Origin: Isoetes taiwanensis
Lineage: Eukaryota; Streptophyta; Lycopodiopsida; Isoetales; Isoetaceae
Assembly: GCA_021234155.1 (NCBI GenBank)
Contig: JAJEKV010000011.1
Span: forward strand, 17,872,677 to 17,936,676
Length of the DNA: 64,000 nt
Direction: 5' to 3'
Shown: positions 9,928 through 23,966 of the stretch, in pieces
How the letters are laid out: each line of letters opens with the position of its first letter
Numbering within the stretch: position 1 is the stretch's first letter
The notes under the pieces: generated by a model
What the model was told of the DNA's origin: nothing
The model's input: only the letters and a program-made list of their open reading frames with translations
The model's database searches: none
Program-made: the position numbers and the translations under genes

Positions 9928-12900
9928 TTTGTGCACGATATTCATTTGCTCATACTTTTATCGATTCTTTCGATGCTTATTTTCAGGACAAACTCAACCA
10001 CCTCATAACTTTTACCATTTTCATCCATTTGCATCATCTTTTCCTTTCCATGATGTTTTATTGATTCCATCAATATTTGGAGCTCCAAAGCATAGAAGGT
10101 TAAGCAATTCTTGGAGCCGCGGGATCTTCATCGACAATTGAGTTTGACGAAAGAAGCCAATGGTTGGTGGTAGTGGGAAAATAGTTAAACGAAAATAAAT
10201 TCTTTTTTTTTCATCTTTTTCCATATAGTTTAGCCAAAAAATTAAAAAAAAAATCCTAAACAATCGCCAAAATACTAAATTTAGTTCTTAAACTATTCCA
10301 TGCTACATTAGTCGCTTTGACTATAAGCAACGGGCATCAAACATAAGAACACTTACTTTGATGGAATGGAGAGGGGTCCTCCATCATGTGAAGCATGCAC
10401 GTAGTCTTGATCCTCCACTTTTAGGGATTTGTTGCCGAGATATCCAAAATTTACAGAGGATTGTCTACTTAAAATTGCAAGCACAATCCTAACTATATTA
10501 ACTAGAATGAATAAAGACCATGTCTTGGGGACTCTTCCTCCTATCACGATAGCTTTGCATTGTTCATATCTTCTTTGCATTAATCGATAACTTGCATCAC
10601 CAGGAGAGAAACATGATAAAGTTATGAACACAAGTAGGTATTCCATCTACTCCTGTACTTGAGCATGTGCAACTGATCTGTATTAATATGCGTGGCTTAA
10701 ACCAGATTGGATGTAATCTCAGTATCTTGAATTGCATAGAAGGATCTCGCTAAATGACAATAACAAAAATATCATCTATTGATGCTTCTCATATGCCTAC
10801 ATGTCGAAAGGGATGGCCATATTTACATTGGATCCCACAAAGAGCTCGAATTCAAGAATAAAAAGCACATAAAGCAACACGATTACTTTTCAAGGCGTTA
10901 ATAGAAGTGATGCCAATGTTATATCCAAGTAGCCAAGATTGGATATGCAGAGGAAGCACTGAACGCAATGTTTATAAGCAAGATGAAATATTGTTCAATG
11001 AGAATGGATGGCGATTTAGTCTTCCAACCTCAAATGTGAACGTCTTATGCCTACTACATTGTGGAGCAGCTTCTTTCGCAAGATGGATGTGTGCTTGACT
11101 TATTTTCATCTGGTACATTTTCTAAGGTTGCTTTAATCCAGGAGAAAAGAGTGCGACTTTGGAATAGGATGGTAGGAAAGCAAGGTTTCTGTCAAGTTTC
11201 ATTACGCATCTTGACAAGCTAATTAAAAAGGCTCAAGAAACAGAAGGTGAAGAAGAAATAAAAGAGGAATCAGATTTCGAGAAGGGAGAACCTTGTAGAA
11301 CGACTTCTGACATCGGCATCACTAAGAATACAGTGATACCTGATGACTTGGACGTTGTCTTGAATAATTTTCAATGTTACAACTATGCCGAGACAAGATA
11401 ATTAGTAGTATGCATCATAGGCCTCCACAACCCATTCTTGGTGCTCTAAAAGATCATTTCAGTGAGACACTCAAGAAAAATCATGAAGCCCTTGAAAACT
11501 ATCTTTGTTAAGAATGAACAAGAAATCTCCAAAAAAAGTCCGGCTATATTGAAATGGATACCAAAGATAAATGCGGACTTGGATCAACAACAAATAGACA
11601 GGACTGGAGCAGAAGCGATTGTTGATACAGATGGGAATCCTAACTTTGCTAGGGATTCTCCATGAAATGTAAAAAGAAGAACTTTCTAACTAATCGCCAT
11701 GATAATTATTTAAGCTTTCAGGATGTTATTGTCTGAAATGTACACAAAAGTTCAGTAATTTAATAGCATTCGCCGTTAGAACAATCGCCATGGTCATTCT
11801 TCTAAGTTTCATGGATGTTTCTCTATATCGAGTTATGAATATTTTTGCCCATACTTTCCTCGTTGTATGGCATACTTAGGTGTCTTATTGGTAGAAAGAT
11901 TGCATTGGTGATCTTCTCCACCTTTCATTGCATATTGTAAGGTAGCTTGATCCTTTAGCATAAGCTCAAATCGGGCGTATATTAGGGACGATGATACTGA
12001 CTGTAAGCGACGCATATTATTTACGATTATTGGGCAACTTGAAGGCTTTCTTGTTTCTGACCAACCACATTTAATTATAAACTATCCTTCTAAATGCATG
12101 TTTCAAGTTACTTGGAGCAAAATGAGAATGTACTTTTTCTTAAATTAATGAATTCGTGCTTTGGCATGTAGGATCACATAGAGACTCATTATATACTTTA
12201 GTTGCAAAGCCTACATGTAGGCGTGAAGCTGATGCTTCTATATTTGTGGATACATTAAGGAGAATATTGCAGGTAAGTAGAATAGTACATTGTTTAGTTT
12301 CTGCTTCGTGTCTTGGAACATGACACGACATTGACATTGAAGGTGAAGCTTATTTTGTAGTACCTGGAAATGCCATGCAGAACAAAGCTTTTATTCTGCC
12401 ATTTTAATCATGCAGCTGGATGTAAGAGTTTGGGCATTCTTGTTTGAATCAAGCCTATTACAAGCCAATGCACGACCTTTTAATCCTGCTAAATAGGAAG
12501 CAAGAGAATGACATCATTGGCTTTATAATAAGGATCTTTTTAAAGATCCCCTTATTGCACTGAGGGATATGGTAATAGGATAATGTTATGCAGAGTGAAT
12601 AGAATACTTTTTTAGTACTGGAACAGAATTACACCATGTTTTGTGGTTTGAATTGCCCCAAAAGTCAAAGCCTTGTCTTGGATTGAGAGATTGCAATATT
12701 CTAGAAATATGTGAAGCCATTTTTGGAAAGTTTTAAAACTTTATTAGGACAGTAATAAGAATCAACATTGCCTTCCAAATTGGCTGCATTGTTATCACAC
12801 ATTTTTCATGTCAAACTCCACACATTTTCCATGTCAAAGAAACGTGTCAAGATAGCCTTGTCCATTATGCAATGCTGAGATATTAGTTCAACGGGTTTGC

Positions 12901-15718
12901 TTATTAAAATTTGGATTTATCGTGTGAATTTAATACGACTTTCCTTCTAGTTTTTATTGCGACAATCCTAAGTGTATGTACCATATAAGAACAATATCTA
13001 AACACAATGTATGTAATCAAAGTCCTTGTGCCACATTGAGACATTTAATGGCCTCAGCATAATCATTATGCTCTACCACATCCACATGATCATGAATAAA
13101 CATCATATTATCACACTACTAAATAGTACAAGGTGGAATAACCTCATGAGATGATGTGATAGACTTTTTCCTAGCTACCTTTTTCCAGTTGACCTCTTGC
13201 CATGACTCTTTAGAGCATTGAAGCTTAGGACCCTCAACCATAACAACGTCAGAAACACGAGATAAAGAAGCATCGACTTGAAGAATAGAAGGAAAAATAG
13301 GTGCACTGATGTTGTTGAGGACGACACCATTGGAAGTGGAGGTAGAGCATCTTCAATGCAAAACAACCATCAAAGGTTGATCATGATTAGATGAAGAAAT
13401 AACAATAAGAGCTTGAACCTGAGAAGAAGGGGAAGGTTGAGCGGATGTTTGAGGTGCAGGAGGGCTTCGACAAAAGCTAACAAAGGCCTCCTTATTGGAA
13501 AGTAAACGAGCTAATTCTAGACCATTCAAAGCTTAAGATCCAAATTCTTATACCAAGGTCCACTCTTCACCATTATACAATTGGAAAAACGAGTCCACTA
13601 GCATAGAAACATATCCTAGGACCATTTATGATAGAGTGCGAGATACGAACTTCAAGTCCAGTTGCAATTGCTACTAAAAACTGATAAGCCATTAGATCTG
13701 GAGGCAGATTAGATGTCGAGATCCAAAAAGGCATCTTTAATGCACAAACCATGGCGAATAATACTGGTAAACCATGGCGAATAATACTGGTACACTATAT
13801 ATTCCCCACCAAGTGGATCAATCCCTCTAGACACCAAAGAGTCAACTGCATTATTGTTATCAAACATACTTAGAATCAAAATTACTAGCAACTTGATGGA
13901 TTGAAAAGGAGGAAGTGAAGGCCAAAAAAGACAAGATAATCAACTACGAAATCCTGAGAGATCTAAGTAGCCACTAGTAAAATAGCCAAGGGCTACACAA
14001 GAGGACAAGTTCTCAATATACTTAATATGATCTCGATGGTCCATCTCAACCATAGCATTGCTATCACGAGTGCAACATAATGACACATATAAGTGTCACT
14101 TACTAATGTCGTAAGCTCCCTTTTTTATTTTAATGATTGTATCTGAGAGTATATTTTCTCAAATATGGTTGTATTCTATAGCAAAGATGTTAAATGGCAT
14201 ATATTTATCATGCTTTATAGATATTATATATGGCACAAATTAAAATTCAAATCCTTTATTTCTATATACTATATGGAATTGGTAACTCAATGGGTTTTAA
14301 GTAGACGATCTGTAGAGATTTAAGAATTGAGATTATTGATAAGAGGTGAAAAAGCTTCTTCATTAAGTTCATGTAGTTGGAAAATGTGGTAGATGGAAGG
14401 CCTTTTCAAAAATAAATTGGCGAACTAATCTCATATTTTTACTGAAGGAAGTCTACTAAGCATAGCAGCAAAATTTTCAAAAAGTAAAAAATGTAGCAAT
14501 TTTGCGATAAATAGCCATTAGAATCAACACTGGATTCTGGCCAAGAAGAAATGGCAAGTGCGATTATGTAACGTTCAGGTGGGAGGTTTTCAACTGTTGA
14601 TTTCTATTTGATAGACGTTCCAGATTGCAAGTTAGCTAGGAAAAAGAAAACAAAAGAAAAGGGAAATCAGGCCCAACAAAATACGATGGTTGCCACACAT
14701 TCAGAGAAAAAAAATTGCCATGTGGCATTCACTGATTGAAGGTGGGAACTAAATCCTCCCACCTTCACTTTACGTTCGTACTTCCGAAATATGCTCATTC
14801 ATGGGATAAAAAACTATGTCATTACCACTCTACAGAATGCCAATCCATGTCATTGGGGCAATCTGTAGTGCCTTGTTATTGTCAATGGATACCAATGGGT
14901 TTTCATCACGTTCATCGTCTTCATCCAGATCGAACATGGCCTCTAACACCGCATTCTCAGCTTCCTGGCTTGCTTGTGTCTCCATATCTTCTTTTTTGTT
15001 TCTTTTATCCTTATTCCCCATTTTTTTGGAGAGCAATCGTTCTCCACTTTCCTGCAGCATCAGCAAGTGAACATGCACGTAATTTTGGTAGAATGTATAG
15101 ATCTCTTTTCATCGCTTACCATGAGCTGCGGCTTTAGGATCAAAATATGTCGAAAAAGCATTAATAAGAAATCATGTTTCAACCATCTTCATGAATAAAG
15201 CAATAAAAAGAGATGCTTTCAAGAATAGTGCGACATCCATCTTTGTTCCTGCAAGACAAGTTTGGATTGATATTGATCAATGTGTCCTTAGCACTAGCAT
15301 GTGGAGTGATGATAATTTCCAGTAGTTTGAACAAAATTTGCCACTTCACTAAACAACTGGATCAGGATTGAACTGTGCTGAGGCGGGATTCTATCCTGCC
15401 TACAAAGTGTGCATGTATGACTAAAGTTTTGCCCAACGGATGTGTGGTGAGTTGGTATAGGCCTAGTAATGCCAAAATAAATGTGCACTTGGTCAGGGGT
15501 TCAACCCTGGCCAGTGTATGTTTAGCTTTGGGAGTTGGTTACTGGGGTTATACGGCCATGATCCCCGACATGGTAGAACTTGTGTCTATACGTGTCCTCC
15601 ACTTTGTCTGCCATAAGGCAGCAGGATAAGCTCCACAATAATTGTGTGAGTATGCACCAGTAAAAATTGGCTTCCATGTACACTGGGGCTGGTTAACTGG
15701 TTGTTAACATCATGGTCC
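9928..15718 (+). repeat. 5.8-kb tandem repeat, copy 2
   Basis: Second full copy, about 5.79 kb, colinear with copy 1. Its start is slightly altered (gtttgtgcacgatattcatttg instead of gttgtgcacgcattttctgttg). It carries changes near 10397-10425, 10552-10580 and 10883, and reads ctgtgctgaggcgggattc at its right junction. It contains the same exon-like fragments, minus-strand degenerate retroelement coding and SINE-like module (15376-15718) as copy 1. Confidence 0.95.
15376..15718 (+). mobile_element. tRNA-like SINE module at the copy 2/copy 3 junction
   Basis: Equivalent of the module in copy 1, with the same A-box-like and B-box (15498-15507) words. Here the retroelement-derived sequence stops after ctgtgctg and is followed by aggcgggattctatcctgcc. 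Confidence 0.45.
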
Positions 15719-18700
15719 GTTGTGCACGCATATTCTGTTGCTCATACTTTATCAGATTCTTTCGATGCTTATTTTCAGGACAAACTCAACCACCTCATAA
15801 CTTTTACCATTTTCATCCATTTGCATCATCTTTTCCTTTCCATGATGTTTTATTGATTCCATCAATATTTGGAGCTCCAAAGCATAGAAGGTTAAGCAAT
15901 TCTTGGAGCCGCGGGATCTTCATCGACAATTGAGTTTGACGAAAGAAGCCAATGGTTGGTGGTAGTGGGAAAATAGTTAAACGAAAATAAATTCTTTTTT
16001 TTTCATCTTTTTCCATATAGTTTAGCCAAAAAATTAAAAAAAAAATCCTAAACAATCGCCAAAATACTAAATTTAGTTCTTAAACTATTCCATGCTACAT
16101 TAGTCGCTTTGACTATAAGCAACGGGCATCAAACATAAGAACACTTACTTTGATGGAATGGAGAGGGGTCCTCCATCATGTGAAGCATGCACAGAAGTGC
16201 AGTCCTCCAGCTTTCAGGATTTGTTGCCGAGATATCCAAAATTTACAGAGGATTGTCTACTTAAAATTGCAAGCACAATCCTAACTATATTAACTAGAAT
16301 GAATAAAGACCATGTCTTGGGGACTCTTCCTCCTATCACGATAGCCTGCATTGTTCATATCTTACTGCCAGACACTGATAACTTGCATCACCAGGAGAGA
16401 AACATGATAAAGTTATGAACACAAGTAGGTATTCCATCTACTCCTGTACTTGAGCATGTGCAACTGATCTGTATTAATATGCGTGGCTTAAACCAGATTG
16501 GATGTAATCTCAGTATCTTGAATTGCATAGAAGGATCTCGCTAAATGACAATAACAAAAATATCATCTATTGATGCTTCTCATATGCCTACATGTCGAAA
16601 GGGATGGCCATATTTACATTGGATCCCACAAAGAGCTCGAATTCAAGAATAAAAAGCACATAAAGCAACACCAGTACTTTTCACCGAAGCGTTAATAGAA
16701 GTGATGCCAATGTTATATCCAAGTAGCCAAGATTGGATATGCAGAGGAAGCACTGAACGCAATGTTTATAAGCAAGATGAAATATTGTTCAATGAGAATG
16801 GATGGCGATTTAGTCTTCCAACCTCAAATGTGAACGTCTTATGCCTACTACATTGTGGAGCAGCTTCTTTCGCAAGATGGATGTGTGCTTGACTTATTTT
16901 CATCTGGTACATTTTCTAAGGTTGCTTTAATCCAGGAGAAAAGAGTGCGACTTTGGAATAGGATGGTAGGAAAGCAAGGTTTCTGTCAAGTTTCATTACG
17001 CATCTTGACAAGCTAATTAAAAAGGCTCAAGAAACAGAAGGTGAAGAAGAAATAAAAGAGGAATCAGATTTCGAGAAGGGAGAACCTTGTAGAACGACTT
17101 CTGACATCGGCATCACTAAGAATCAGGTGATACCTGATGACTTGGACGTTGTCTTGAATAATTTTCAATGTTACAACTATGCCGAGACAAGATAATTAGT
17201 AGTATGCATCGTAGGCCTCCACAACCCATTCTTGGTGCTCTAAAAGATCATTTCAGTGAGACACTCAAGAAAAATCATGAAGCCCTTGAAAACTATGCTG
17301 TTAAGAATGAACAAGAAATCCCAAAAAGTCCGGCTATATTGAAATGGATACCAAAGATCGTCTGGACTTGGATCAACAACAAATAGACAGGACTGGAGCA
17401 GAAGCGATTGTTGATACAGATGGGAATCCTAACTTTGCTAGGGATTCTCCATGAAATGTAAAAAGAAGAACTTTCTAACTAATCGCCATGATAATTATTT
17501 AAGCTTTCATGATGTTATTGTCTGAAATGTACACAAAAGTTCAGTAATTTAATAGTATTCGCCGTTAGAACAATCGCCATGGTCATTCTTCTAAGTTTCA
17601 TGGATGTTTCCCTATATCGAGTTATGAATATTTTTGCCCATACTTTCCTCGTTGTATGGCATACTTAGGTGTCTTATTGGTAGAAAGATTGCATTGGTGA
17701 TCTTCTCCACCTTTCATTGCATATTGTAAGGTAGCTTGATCCTTTAGCATAAGCTCAAATCGGGCGTATATTAGGGACGATGATACTGACTGTAAGCGAC
17801 GCATATTATTTACGATTATTGGGCAACTTGAAGGCTTTCTTGTTTCTGACCAACCACATTTAATTATAAACTATCCTTCTAAATGCATGTTTCAAGTTAC
17901 TTGGAGCAAAATGAGAATGTACTTTTTCTTAAATTAATGAATTCGTGCTTTGGCATGTAGGATCACATAGAGACTCATTATATACTTTAGTTGCAAAGCC
18001 TACATGTAGGCATGAAGCTGATGCTTCTATATTTGTGGATACATTAAGGAGAATATTGCAGGTAAGTAGAATAGTACATTGTTTAGTTTCTGCTTCGTGT
18101 CTTGGAACATGACACGACATTGACATTGAAGGTGAAGCTTATTTTGTAGTACCTGGAAATGCCATGCAGAACAAAGCTTTTATTCTGCCATTTTAATCAT
18201 GCAGCTGGATGTAAGAGTTTGGGCATTCTTGTTTGAATCAAGCCTATTACAAGCCAATGCACGACCTTTTAATCCTGCTAAATAGGAAGCAAGAGAATGA
18301 CATCATTGGCTTTATAATAAGGATCTTTTTAAAGATCCCCTTATTGCACTGAGGGATCTGGTAATAGGATAATGTTATGCAGAGTGAATAGAATACTTTC
18401 TTAGTACTGGAACAGAATTACACCATGTTTTGTGGTTTGAATTGCCCCAAAAGTCAAAGCCTTGTCTTGGATTGAGAGATTGCAATATTCTAGAAATATG
18501 TGAAGCCATTTTTTGAAAGTTTTAAAACTTTATTAGGACAGTAATAAGAATCAACATTGCCTTCCAAATTGGCTGCATTGTTATCACACATTTTTCATGT
18601 CAAACTCCACACATTTTCCATGTCAAAGAAACGTGTCAAGATAGCCTTGTCCATTATGCAATGCTGAGATATTAGTTCAACGGGTTTGCTTATTAAAATT

Positions 18701-21525
18701 TGGATTTATCGTGTGAATTTAATACGACTTTCCTTCTAGTTTTTATTGCGACAATCCTAAGTGTATGTACCATATAAGAACAATATCTAAACACAATGTA
18801 TGTAATCAAAGTCCTTGTGCCACATTGAGACATTTAATGGCCTCAGCATAATCATTATGCTCTACCACATCCACATGATCATGAATAAACATCATATTAT
18901 CACACTACTAAATAGTACAAGGTGGAATAACCTCATGAGATGATGTGATAGACTTTTTCCTAGCTACCTTTTTCCAGTTGACCTCTTGCCATGACTCTTT
19001 AGAGCATTGAAGCTTAGGACCCTCAACCATAACAACGTCAGAAACACGAGATAAAGAAGCATCGACTTGAAGAATAGAAGGAAAAATGATGTTGTTGAGG
19101 ACGACACCATTGGAAGTGGAGGTAGAGCATCTTCAATGCAAAACAACCATCAAAGGTTGATCATGATTAGATGAAGAAATAACAATAAGAGCTTGAACCT
19201 GAGAAGAAGGGGAAGGTTGAGCGGATGTTTGAGGTGCAGGAGGGCTTCGACAAAAGCTAACAAAGGCCTCCTTATTGGAAAATAAACGAGCTAATTCTAG
19301 ACCATTCAAAGCTTAAGATCCAAATTCTTATACCAAGGTCCACTCTTCACCATTACACAATTGGAAAAACGAGTCCACTAGCATAGAAACATATCCTAGG
19401 ACCATTCATGATAGAGTGCGAGATACGAACTTCAAGTCCAGTTGCAATTGCTACTAAAAATTGATAAGCCATTAGATCTGGAGGCAGATTAGATGTCGAG
19501 ATCCAAAAAGGCATCTTTAATGCACAAACCATGGCGAATAATACTGGTAAACCATGGCGAATAATACTGGTACACTATATATTCCCCACCAAGTGGATCA
19601 ATCCCTCTAGACACCAAAGAGTCAACTGCATTATTGTTATCAAACATACTTAGAATCAAAATTACTAGCAACTTGATGGATTGAAAAGGAGGAAGTGAAG
19701 GCGTCGCAAAAGACAAGATAATCAACTACGAAATCCTGAGAGATCTAAGTAGCCACTAGTAAAATAGCCAAGGGCTACACAAGAGGACAAGTTCTCAATA
19801 CACTTAATATGATCTCGATGGTCCATCTCAACCATAGCATTGCTATCACGAGTGCAACATAATGACACATATAAGTGTCACTTACTAATGTCGTAAGCTC
19901 CCTTTTTTATTTTAATGATTGTATCTGAGAGTATATTTTCTCAAATATGGTTGTATTCTATAGCAAAGATGTTAAATGGCATATATTTATCATGCTTTAT
20001 AGATATTATATATGGCACAAATTAAAATTCAAATCCTTTATTTCTATATACTATATGGAATTGGTAACTCAATGGGTTTTAAGTAGACGATCTGTAGAGA
20101 TTTAAGAATTGAGATTATTGATAAGAGGTGAAAAAGCTTCTTCATTAAGTTCATGTAGAGGTCTTTTCAAAAATAAATTGGCGAACTAATCTCATATTTT
20201 TACTGAAGGAAGTCTACTAAGCATAGCAGCAAAATTTTCAAAAAGTAAAAAATGTAGCAATTTTGCGATAAATAGCCATTAGAATCAACACTGGATTCTG
20301 GCCAAGAAGAAATGGCAAGTGCGATTATGTAACGTTCAGGTGGGAGGTTTTCAACTGTTGATTTCTATTTGATGGACGTTCCAGATTGCAAGTTAGCTAG
20401 GAAAAAGAAAAAAAAAAAGAAAAGGGAAATCAGGCCCAACAAAATACGATGGTTGCCACACATTCAGAGAAAAAAAATTGCCATGTGGCATTCACTGATT
20501 GAAGGTGGGAACTAAATCCTCCCACCTTCACTTTACGTTCGTACTTCCGAAATATGCTCATTCATGGGATAAAAAACTATGTCATTACCACTCTACAGAA
20601 TGCCAATCCATGTCATTGGGGCAATCTGTAGTGCCTTGTTATTGTCAATGGATACCAATGGGTTTTCATCACGTTCATCGTCTTCATCCAGATCGAACAT
20701 GGCCTCTAACACCGCATTCTCAGCTTCCTGGCTTGCTTGTGTCTCCACATCTTCTTTTTTGTTTCTTTTATCCTTATTCCCCATTTTTTTGGAGAGCAAT
20801 CGTTCTCCACTTTCCTGCAGCATCAGCAAGTGAACATGCACGTAATTTTGGTAGAATGTATAGATCTCTTTTCATCGCTTACCATGAGCTGCGGCTTTAG
20901 GATCAAAATATGTCGAAAAAGCATTAATATGAAATCATGTTTCAACCATCTTCATGAATAAAGCAATAAAAAGAGATGCTTTCAAGAATAGTGCGACATC
21001 CATCTTTGTTCCTGCAAGACAAGTTTGGATTGATATTGATCAATGTGTCCTTAGCACTAGCATGTGGAGTGATGATAATTTCCAGTAGTTTTAACAAAAT
21101 TTGCCACTTCACTAAACAACTGGATCAGGATTGAACTGTGCTGTTTTCCTGAGGCGGGATTCTATCCTGCCTACAAAGTGTGCATGTATGACTAAAGTTT
21201 TGCCCAACGGATGTGTGGTGAGTTGGTATAGGCCTAGTAATGCCAAAATAAATGTGCACTTGGTCAGGGGTTCAACCCTGGCCAGTGTATGTTTAGCTTT
21301 GGGAGTTGGTTACTGGGGTTATACGGCCATGATCCCCGACGTGGTAGAACTTGTGTCTATACGTGTCCTCCACGACGTGGTAGAACTTGTGTCTATACGT
21401 GTCCTCCACTTTGTCTGCCATAAGGCAGCAGGATAAGCTCCACAATAATTGTGTGAGTATGCACCAGTAAAAATTGGCTTCCATGTACACTGGGGCTGGT
21501 TAACTGGTTGTTAACATCATGGTCC
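15719..21525 (+). repeat. 5.8-kb tandem repeat, copy 3
   Basis: Third full copy, about 5.81 kb. Private changes include a 9-bp deletion near 19087 relative to copies 1 and 2, loss of about 23 bp near 20158, and a 36-bp tandem duplication near 21338-21409. At the right junction it keeps ctgtgctgttttc before ctgaggcggg. It therefore retains slightly more of the retroelement-derived sequence than copies 1 and 2, and the inverted copy at 36163 matches this longer end. Confidence 0.95.
21149..21525 (+). mobile_element. tRNA-like SINE module at the copy 3/copy 4 junction
   Basis: Third instance of the module, with its B box at 21269-21278. It carries a 36-bp internal tandem duplication (gacgtggtagaacttgtgtc and onward, 21338-21373 and 21374-21409) that is absent from the two other instances. 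Confidence 0.45.
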
Positions 21526-22515
21526 GTTGTGCACGCATTTTCTGTTGCTCATACTTTATCAGATTCTTTCGATGCTTATTTTCAGGACAAACTCAACCAC
21601 CTCATAACTTTTACCATTTTCATCCATTTGCATCATCTTTTCCTTTCCATGATGTTTTATTGATTCCATCAATATTTGGAGCTCCAAAGCATAGAAGGTT
21701 AAGCAATTCTTGGAGCCGCGGGATCTTCATCGACAATTGAGTTTGACGAAAGAAGCCAATGGTTGGTGCTAGTGGGAAAATAGTTAAACGAAAATAAATT
21801 CTTTTTTTTTCATCTTTTTCCATATAGTTTAGCCAAAATATTTAAAAAAAAAATCCTAAACAATCGCCAGAATACTAAATTTAGTTCTTAAACTATTCCA
21901 TGCTACATTAGTCGCTTTGACTATAAGCAACGGGCATCAAACATAAGAACACTTACTTTGATGGAATGGAGAGGGGTCCTCCATCATGTGAAGCATGCAC
22001 AGAAGTGCAGTCCTCCAGCTTTCAGGATTTGTTGCCGAGATATCCAAAATTTACAGAGGATTGTCTACTTAAAATTGCAAGCATAATCCTAACTATATTA
22101 ACTAGAATGAATAAAGACCATGTCTTGGGGACTCTTCCTCCTATCATGATAGCCTGCATTGTTCATATCTTACTGCCAGACACTGATAACTTGCATCACC
22201 AGGAGAGAAACATGATAAAGTTATGAACACAAGTAGGTATTCCATCTACTCCTGTACTTGAGCATGTGCAACTGATCTGTATTAATATGCGTGGCTTAAA
22301 CCAGATTGGATGTAATCTCAGTATCTTGAATTGCATAGAAGGATCTCGCTAAATGACAATAACAAAAATATCATCTATTGATGCTTCTCATATGCCTACA
22401 TGTCGAAAGGGATGGCCATATTTACATTGGATCCCACAAAGAGCTCGAATTCAAGAATAAAAAGCACATAAAGCAACACCAGTACTTTTCACCGAAGCGT
22501 TAATAGAAGTGATGC
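21526..22515 (+). repeat. 5.8-kb tandem repeat, truncated copy 4
   Basis: The first 990 bp of a fourth copy, including exon-like fragments (a) and (b). Identity with copies 1 and 3 continues through aatagaagtgatgc and stops abruptly at 22515. The missing continuation, starting caatgttatatcc, is found in inverted orientation at 40625 running leftward to 36163. Confidence 0.95.
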
Positions 22516-23890
22516 AGGTGGTCATGGATCGGCTTACAATGTTCCGATGTCTTACAATATTCCATTTTATCATGGATGGTGCATCGATATCTCTTATCTC
22601 CATGGAAAGAGAGTAGCTGGCTCTAGATGAAGTTTATTTAATTTTTTGTCAATGCATCTTCTTTGCTCATGCACAATTGCATCTCAATGCCTCACATATT
22701 TGTATACATGTATTGCACTTGGAGAAGCTATTGTTTTTTCCACTTCCACATCATTAAAATGTTCTTCCAAGTTCTACTAAAGGCTATTTGAGTGCTACAC
22801 TAAAGGCTACTTGAGATATTGTTGCATTGTTGACCTCCTAAAGGCACTCTTTTTGAATGTACTGAGATGGAAATATACATTTGGCGTCTCCTTCATTTCA
22901 TTTTGTCTTGTGTGGCATAGACTCTTGCCATGTATTTAACAAAGTTTTAAAATGCGCAATAGCCACTAAGATGTTGCTCCTAGTTTTGATCAAACCTCAT
23001 GTTCCCATGTATTTCTCTTTTTGCATTTTCAATATATTCTTTATGGTATACACATAGAATGCCCTTTGCAAATCCAATAATGCATGTCAAGGCTTCTCTA
23101 TATATTCATATGTTCTTTAATGGATATTTCATGCGACCAGTATCTTGATCTCAAAAACAAAAGCATAAAATACATTAGATTTTTTCTTTTGGTCGTCACA
23201 AGTCTGGCTTCAATTGTCCTTAAATATTGCATATCTTTAATTGAGTAATTAATTACCATTGCTTGTTTCTTTCTAGGGGCGGTGAATATAAAGATTATCT
23301 GCCCATCGTTTTCAAATGGTTTTCCTGCGTTTCAGGCACCATGATGGGCAATAAGGCCTCCCTCTTGTTTGTTGACAATCTTCTTTGAACAAGAAGTTTC
23401 AATGGAGAACGATTCTTTTGGCAATGCCTTTCTTTGTTCTTGTTCTCCATTCCTTAGCTTCTCCAGAATTATTCAGCTTAGTTAAGATGGGAGCTTCTCT
23501 TTTAAATAATTCATCTAAGTTATTTTTATCTAGACCTCTTATATGATGTTTCCTTATTCAACAAAGCACTTTGACATTACTTTAGCCCCCTAGACCCTAT
23601 TGTGCTCCTTCACTTATCAAGCCCATCTGCTCTAGCATTTTTAGACAAGAATACTGCCTTAATCTCCTTTAAAAAAAAAAAAAAAAAAAACTCTACATCG
23701 AGAACATCAATTCTGGGTTTATTCTCATACTACCATCCGCGGAATTATCTGCCATATCTATGTGTGTTAGATCATTAGTTTCTTCAAGTGGGTTTTTTTG
23801 TCATGCAGATAGCTCCTTACCCATGAACCATCTATTGTATCCTGGTTTGAGAACTCTCTTGCACCGGCCACATGCATGTTTTTTTTTTCA
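22516..23890. other. No gene recognised; poly(A) tract
   Basis: AT-rich sequence starting at the proposed inversion breakpoint. It contains a run of about 20 A at 23670-23690. No open frame has recognisable content. A short frame right after the breakpoint exists only because of the junction, so I disregard it. Confidence 0.5.
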
Positions 23891-23891
23891 A

Positions 23892-23952
23892 TCTCTCGTC
23901 ATATACGACGAGAGACGGAATGAGAAATGAACGAGAGACATCTCTCATTTCC
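23892..23952. repeat. Cluster of short palindromes
   Basis: tctctcgtc atatac gacgagaga forms a hairpin, immediately followed by gaaatgaacgagagacatctctcatttc, a second inverted repeat using the same ctctcgt/acgagag words. It lies about 15 bp before a possible PIF/Harbinger end. Confidence 0.5.
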
Positions 23953-23966
23953 TAATGGGCCTGTTA

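Noticed and set aside
4123-22515. CRISPR-like array
   Set aside because: The repeats are 5.8-kb tandem units, not short spaced repeats, and the DNA is from a plant nuclear genome.
22516-22630. Exon-like frame GGHGSAYNVPMSYNIPFYHG right after the inversion breakpoint
   Set aside because: Its acceptor-like cag is made by the junction itself, and no matching exon exists upstream.
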